6,586 nt of DNA from NCBI GenBank assembly GCA_020861055.1, contig JAJBTD010000186.1:1-6586 (forward strand), given 5' to 3'. Below the pieces are notes generated by a model, which worked only from the letters and a program-made list of their open reading frames with translations, searched no databases and was not told the origin of the DNA. The position numbers were made by a program, and so were the translations under genes. This DNA comes from Clostridiales bacterium. GTDB lineage: Bacteria; Bacillota; Clostridia; Oscillospirales; Oscillospiraceae. Shown here piece by piece: positions 1 to 6,586 of this stretch (positions are counted from its first letter, which is position 1; each line of letters starts with the position of its first letter).

Positions 1-3192
<3,192 letters not shown>

Positions 3193-3303
3193 TATTTCGC
3201 TCCCCTTCCCAGGCGTCGTCTCTGAAAAACGCTATCCGGGGCAAGCCGCAGGAGTAGGGAAAAATCCTGCGCCCCCGCCCAATCCGTATCCCCCTCAAAA
3301 ACG

Positions 3304-3342
3304 AAGGACACCCCGAACCGCAGCGGTTCGGGGTGTCCTTTT
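3304..3342 (+). terminator. Factor-independent terminator of the rpoC transcript
   Basis: A perfect 17-bp inverted repeat (3304-3320 pairing with 3324-3340) encloses a CAG loop and is followed by TTTTCTCTT. It lies 111 bases after the rpoC stop codon, and no other gene lies between, so it should end the rpoBC transcript. The stem is preceded by CAAAAACG on the + strand, which gives a run of five T on the opposite strand after the hairpin, so it could also stop leftward transcription. I infer that it separates rpoC from the lacZ-type gene. Confidence 0.93.
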
Positions 3343-3360
3343 CTCTTCGGGCAAAAGCAA

Positions 3361-3430
3361 AATATACCAAATTGTCAACGGATTATGCCAGATTATCAAC
3401 AGATTTTGCCAAGACTCTTGTAATTTTACC
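3361..3430 (+). repeat. Direct-repeat array with 21-base period upstream of lacZ (candidate operator)
   Basis: Two adjacent 21-base units, 3371-3391 and 3392-3412, agree at 17 of 21 positions. The core AWTWTRCC occurs four times at 3361 (AATATACC), 3382 (ATTATGCC), 3403 (ATTTTGCC) and 3423 (ATTTTACC), spaced 21, 21 and 20 bases, which is about two helical turns each. The last copy overlaps the candidate -35 box. A second element, TTGTCAAC at 3372 and TTATCAAC at 3393, shares the same period. Same-face direct repeats next to a promoter suggest binding sites for a regulator; AraC/XylS-family proteins typically use direct half-sites about 21 bases apart. The repeats are seen directly; the operator role and the protein family are inference. 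Confidence 0.6.
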
Positions 3431-3453
3431 CCACTTTGATAAAATTATATTAT
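3425..3453 (+). promoter_or_regulatory. Candidate sigma-A promoter for the beta-galactosidase gene
   Basis: TTTACC (3425-3430, 4 of 6 to TTGACA) and TATTAT (3448-3453, 5 of 6 to TATAAT) are separated by 17 bases. This predicts transcription starting near 3460 and a leader of about 24 bases before the ATG. The weak -35 and the repeat overlapping it would suit an activator-dependent promoter. An alternative pairing in the same AT-rich stretch is TCAACA (3396-3401) with TGTAAT (3419-3424), also 17 bases apart. Only a mapped start can decide between them. Confidence 0.45.
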
Positions 3454-3470
3454 CCACTACGGACAGCACA

Positions 3471-3477
3471 GAGGAGG
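3471..3477 (+). promoter_or_regulatory. Ribosome-binding site that fixes the lacZ start
   Basis: GAGGAGG is a near-ideal Shine-Dalgarno sequence ending six bases before the ATG at 3484. It decides against the in-frame TTG at 3436, which would add 16 residues, place this ribosome-binding site inside the coding region, and lie upstream of the predicted transcription start. Confidence 0.93.
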
Positions 3478-3483
3478 ATCGCC

Positions 3484-6426
3484 ATGCAATATCAAATCAA
3501 CAACACCAATTACTGTACCTTCGATACCTTCGAGGTGAACAAGCTGCCCGGCCGCAGCTACTTCATTCCCTATCCCGACCGGAAGAGCGCCGACGCCGTC
3601 GTCCCCAAGGAGAAGCGGTACGCCTCCCCTAAGGTACAGTGCCTGAACGGGACGTGGGACTTTAAGTTCTATCCTCTCCCCAAAGAGCTGCCGGAGACCT
3701 TGGACACAGACCTGGTATCCTTCGATACCATGGACGTCCCCGCCTGCTGGCAGTTCCGGGGGTATGACCGTCCGTTTTATGTCAACATCCGCTATCAGTT
3801 TCCCTACAGGCCCCCGGAGATCCCCACCACGGAGAAGGCGGGGAAGGTGTTCTCCTGGACCGGCTGCGATCAGGGCATTTCCCTGCGCTATAAGGACCCA
3901 GGGGAGGAGTACAATTTTGTGGGGGTCTATCGCCGCGCCATCACGGTGGATGACCCGGAGAAGAATTATGTCATCTCCTTCCTGGGCGTAGCCTCCTGCC
4001 TGGACCTCTATCTGAACGGGGAATTTGTGGGCTACTCTGAGGGCGCCCACAACACGGCGGAGTTCGACTTGACCGGAAAGCTGAACGCCGGAGAGAATGA
4101 GCTGGTGGCGGTGGTGCACCGCTGGTGCAACGGCACCTATCTGGAGGGCCAGGACATGTTCCGCAACAACGGCATCTTCCGGGACGTGCTGCTGCGGGTC
4201 AGCGACCCCGCTGATCTGTGGGATATCGATGCCCGGACAGAGAAAAAGGGAGATGGCTACACCCTGGCCCTGAAGGCGGAGACTCTGTCCGACACCGACG
4301 TGACCTTCACTCTGGAGGGGCCAGGAGTCACCCGGACGGCCACCGTCCGGGCCAAGGGGAAAAAGGCAGCGGTAACCTTTGACGATTTGAAGGTGACCGA
4401 GTGGAACGCCGAGGAGCCGGTACTGTACAATCTCTATTATGAGACCGCCTCCGGCTGCGTGAAGGAGCGCATCGGCTTTAAGACGGTGGAGATTCGGGAC
4501 GATGTGTTCCTGGTCAACGGCCGGAAGATCAAGTTCCACGGGGTGAACCACCACGACACCAGCGCCACCAACGGCTACACCATGACGCCGGAGGAGATCG
4601 AGCGGGATATTCAGGTCTGTAAGGAATTCAACATCGACACCATCCGCACCTCCCACTATCCCCCCGACCCCCTGCTGCTGGAGCTGGCAGATGAGCAGGG
4701 TATCTACATCGTGGACGAAAATGACCTGGAGACCCACGGCACCTTCGCCCACCAGCTGCCTCCCACCTACAACTCCATCAGCCACGACCCCAAGTGGCAG
4801 GCCCACTATGTTGACCGGATTACCCGGCTCTATCAGCGGGACAAGGTGCACAGCAACACCGCTATCGTCATGTGGAGCCTGGGCAACGAGGCGGGCGGCT
4901 ACGCCAACACCGACGCCATGTACGACTACCTCAAGGCTCACTCCTCCCTCCCCGTCCACTACGAGAGCGCCGTCCACTGCAAGCGCATCGCCTATGACGT
5001 GGGCAGCGAGATGTATCCCTCGGTGAAGATGGTCCATGACGTGGGCGAGAAAAAGCGGAGACAGAAGCCCCTGAACGACCGGCCCTACTTCCTCTGCGAA
5101 TACGCCCACGCCATGGGTGTCGGCCCCGGCAATATGGATGCCTACTGGCAGGAGATCTACAAGTACGACAGCCTGATGGGCGGTTGTGTGTGGGAGATGG
5201 TGGACCACGCCATTCTCCACGAGGATGGCAGCTACACCTACGGCGGCGACCATGGAGAGTGGGAGCACGACAAGAACTTCTGCGTGGACGGCATTTTCTA
5301 CCCCGACCGGCGGCCCTCCACCGGGGCGCATATCACCCGGTTCATCTATCGTCCCATCCGGGTGACCCACCTCTCCGGCAACACCTATGAGCTGTTCAAC
5401 ACCACCGCCTTCTCCGATGGGCGGCGCTATCGGCTGGAGTTCCGGTGGAACGACGGCAGCCGGCAGACCGTCATTCCGGAGGTCGGGCCTCTGAGCAGGG
5501 CCAACGTTATCGTCAAGCCGGGCAAGCTCACTGACGGCGAGGCGCGGGCCATCGTAGTGACCACCGACGCCAAGACGGGCCGCCAGGTGGCGGAGGAGGA
5601 GGTCGTCCTGGAGCGGCGTCTCCCCAAGGCCCCGGAGCAGCGGAGCAGCCTGCCCGTGGGCGCCCAGGTGACGGGAAGCGGTCTGCGGCTGGTTCTCTCC
5701 AGCGGCGAGGTGCTGACGGCGGCGGACCCGTCCACCATCCTGTTCCGGGTGGGGACGGACAACGACACCGACCCCCTTTATCGCAACACCATGGCCCCCT
5801 ACTGCGCCCAGACCGAGGAAAATGTCTCTGTGGAGGAGACGGAGACCGGCGTTCAGGTGGTCACAAAGGTCAGCAACAAAAAGAACAAATTTACCGTCAC
5901 CGATACCTATGAGGGGACAGCAGAGGGCATCCTGGTGACCAGCAGGCTCCACTGCACCTCCGGCAAGGGCATCGTCCCCCGGTTCGGCAAGAGCTTCCGG
6001 CTGGACGGCAGCTTTGACCAGGTGGACTATGTGGGCCGCACAGGAGAGTCCTATGCGGACATGAAGGAGCAGTTCCCCATCGCCCCCGTCTCCTGCGCCG
6101 TCTCCGACATGACCGAGCCGAACATCCGGCCTCAGGAGAGCGGCAACCGGTGCGACTGCACCCTTGCCTCCGTCTCCAACGGGAAAGACCGGGTCACCTT
6201 CCAGGCGGTGGAGCAGCCCTTCGAGCTGGGTATCAAGCCCTACAGCGACCGGGAGCTGATGACCATGCGCCATCAGAAAGATGAAACGCCCACCGGCACC
6301 TACGTCACCATCCAGGCCTTCCAGCAGGGCATCGGCACCGGTAGCTGCGGCCCCTCCGTGGCCCCGGAGTTCCAGTATCCCGCCACTCAGGACTATGAGC
6401 TGAAATTCCTGATCCGGGTTGAGTAA
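3484..6426 (+). CDS. lacZ: GH2-family beta-galactosidase, LacZ type, cytoplasmic
   Basis: A 980-residue enzyme (E. coli LacZ has about 1,020) expected to hydrolyse terminal beta-D-galactosides such as lactose with retention of configuration. There is no signal peptide or membrane segment, so it acts in the cytoplasm on imported sugar. Order of parts: N-terminal sugar-binding jelly roll (about 50-255, with YLEGQDMFR at 219-227), an Ig-like domain (about 258-340), a TIM barrel (about 345-650), a second Ig-like region, and a shortened small-chain beta-sandwich (about 750-978). Catalytic residues are present: acid/base Glu469 in SLGNE and nucleophile Glu539 in LCEYAHAMG. His357, His391, Glu416 and His418 fall at the same numbers as in E. 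coli. Oddities: about 25 extra residues at 120-145, Asp602 where E. coli has Asn604, and Cys955 where it has Trp999. Family and reaction type are secure; preferred substrate (lactose, galacto-oligosaccharide or host glycan) cannot be told. It looks monocistronic, with its own promoter region and terminator. Confidence 0.95.
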   Translation: MQYQINNTNYCTFDTFEVNKLPGRSYFIPYPDRKSADAVVPKEKRYASPKVQCLNGTWDFKFYPLPKELPETLDTDLVSFDTMDVPACWQFRGYDRPFYVNIRYQFPYRPPEIPTTEKAGKVFSWTGCDQGISLRYKDPGEEYNFVGVYRRAITVDDPEKNYVISFLGVASCLDLYLNGEFVGYSEGAHNTAEFDLTGKLNAGENELVAVVHRWCNGTYLEGQDMFRNNGIFRDVLLRVSDPADLWDIDARTEKKGDGYTLALKAETLSDTDVTFTLEGPGVTRTATVRAKGKKAAVTFDDLKVTEWNAEEPVLYNLYYETASGCVKERIGFKTVEIRDDVFLVNGRKIKFHGVNHHDTSATNGYTMTPEEIERDIQVCKEFNIDTIRTSHYPPDPLLLELADEQGIYIVDENDLETHGTFAHQLPPTYNSISHDPKWQAHYVDRITRLYQRDKVHSNTAIVMWSLGNEAGGYANTDAMYDYLKAHSSLPVHYESAVHCKRIAYDVGSEMYPSVKMVHDVGEKKRRQKPLNDRPYFLCEYAHAMGVGPGNMDAYWQEIYKYDSLMGGCVWEMVDHAILHEDGSYTYGGDHGEWEHDKNFCVDGIFYPDRRPSTGAHITRFIYRPIRVTHLSGNTYELFNTTAFSDGRRYRLEFRWNDGSRQTVIPEVGPLSRANVIVKPGKLTDGEARAIVVTTDAKTGRQVAEEEVVLERRLPKAPEQRSSLPVGAQVTGSGLRLVLSSGEVLTAADPSTILFRVGTDNDTDPLYRNTMAPYCAQTEENVSVEETETGVQVVTKVSNKKNKFTVTDTYEGTAEGILVTSRLHCTSGKGIVPRFGKSFRLDGSFDQVDYVGRTGESYADMKEQFPIAPVSCAVSDMTEPNIRPQESGNRCDCTLASVSNGKDRVTFQAVEQPFELGIKPYSDRELMTMRHQKDETPTGTYVTIQAFQQGIGTGSCGPSVAPEFQYPATQDYELKFLIRVE

Positions 6427-6441
6427 GCAGGTTTTCCCATC

Positions 6442-6471
6442 AAAAGCCCGGAGGCGTGCCTCCGGGCTTTT
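6442..6471 (+). terminator. Factor-independent terminator after lacZ
   Basis: AAAAGCCCGGAGGC (6442-6455) pairs with GCCTCCGGGCTTTT (6458-6471). The two-base gap means the last pair opens, leaving about 13 bp and a CGTG loop. It begins 16 bases after the TAA stop, is GC-rich and ends in TTTT, so it should stop the lacZ transcript. The flanking A and T runs are symmetric, so it may work in both directions. Confidence 0.88.
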
Positions 6472-6495
6472 CAGCTCTGTCATCACCTGAAATGC

Positions 6496-6531
6496 AAAAA
6501 AACGGCGTGACCGAAAGGGTCACGCCGTTTT
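6496..6531. terminator. Second hairpin, probable bidirectional terminator
   Basis: A 14-bp stem (6499-6512 with 6518-6531) closes a GAAAG loop. On the + strand it is followed by only four T, all within the stem, and then GCAGCC. On the minus strand it ends in seven T (complement of 6496-6502), so it is the better terminator for leftward transcription. On the + strand it could back up the first terminator 25 bases upstream. No minus-strand gene that would need it is visible in the remaining 55 bases. Confidence 0.7.
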
Positions 6532-6568
6532 GCAGCCTGTCAAAGAACTACCCCTCCACCCCCATTTC

Positions 6569-6577
6569 TGGTATAAT
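6569..6577 (+). promoter_or_regulatory. Extended -10 promoter for a gene beyond the right edge
   Basis: TGGTATAAT contains a perfect TATAAT (6572-6577) preceded by the TGN extension. At the correct distance upstream there is only TACCCC (6549-6554), so no -35 box is recognisable. Extended -10 promoters can work without one. It lies past both terminators and points right, so I infer that it starts the next transcription unit, whose gene is outside the window. Confidence 0.6.
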
Positions 6578-6586
6578 AAAGGAAAT

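Noticed and set aside
3436..3483. TTG start at 3436 giving a 16-residue N-terminal extension of the beta-galactosidase
   Set aside because: GAGGAGG sits six bases before the ATG at 3484, while no Shine-Dalgarno precedes the TTG. The extension encodes the promoter -10 region and ribosome-binding site.
3457..6486. Minus-strand open reading frame of 1,009 codons covering the whole lacZ gene
   Set aside because: It lies opposite a GH2 gene with all catalytic motifs, shows no recognisable domain, is rich in Gly, Val, Leu and His as expected from reading GC-rich codons in reverse, and runs through the lacZ terminator and into its ribosome-binding region. It is a codon-bias shadow.

Overview
The window comes from a GC-rich chromosome, most likely a class Clostridia bacterium of the Oscillospiraceae/Ruminococcaceae type found in the gut. 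That placement is an inference. The RNA polymerase beta' chain reads like clostridial homologues (bridge-helix segment GARGSQAQIRQLAGMRGLLA, no large trigger-loop insertion). The strong AGGAGG ribosome-binding site fits a Firmicute, as does the TGgTATAAT promoter. A cytoplasmic LacZ-type enzyme fits a gut saccharolytic lifestyle. No marker pins down the genus.

Layout, all genes on the + strand. Positions 1-3192 hold the 3' four-fifths or so of rpoC, whose 5' end lies outside the window. A 291-base intergenic stretch follows (3193-3483). It has a C-rich 3' untranslated leader, a strong factor-independent terminator at 3304-3342, an AT-rich region with 21-base periodic repeats (3361-3430), a candidate sigma-A promoter (3425-3453) and a good ribosome-binding site. 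Positions 3484-6426 encode a complete 980-residue GH2 beta-galactosidase (lacZ type). The last 160 bases carry a terminator for this gene, a second hairpin whose better T-tract is on the minus strand, and an extended -10 promoter that probably drives the next gene beyond the right edge.

The two genes look transcriptionally separate. rpoC is the end of the housekeeping rpoBC unit and is closed by its own terminator. lacZ has its own promoter region and terminator and looks monocistronic within the window; no permease, regulator or other sugar gene is visible. The repeat array sits where an activator or repressor of lacZ would bind. I see no mobile element, CRISPR array, tRNA or rRNA.

I do not see a clearly new multi-gene system here. 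The points most worth a second look are the periodic repeat array in front of lacZ, an insertion of about 60 residues in RpoC that may be an internal duplication, and rpoC being followed by lacZ instead of the usual rpsL-rpsG-fusA-tuf genes.
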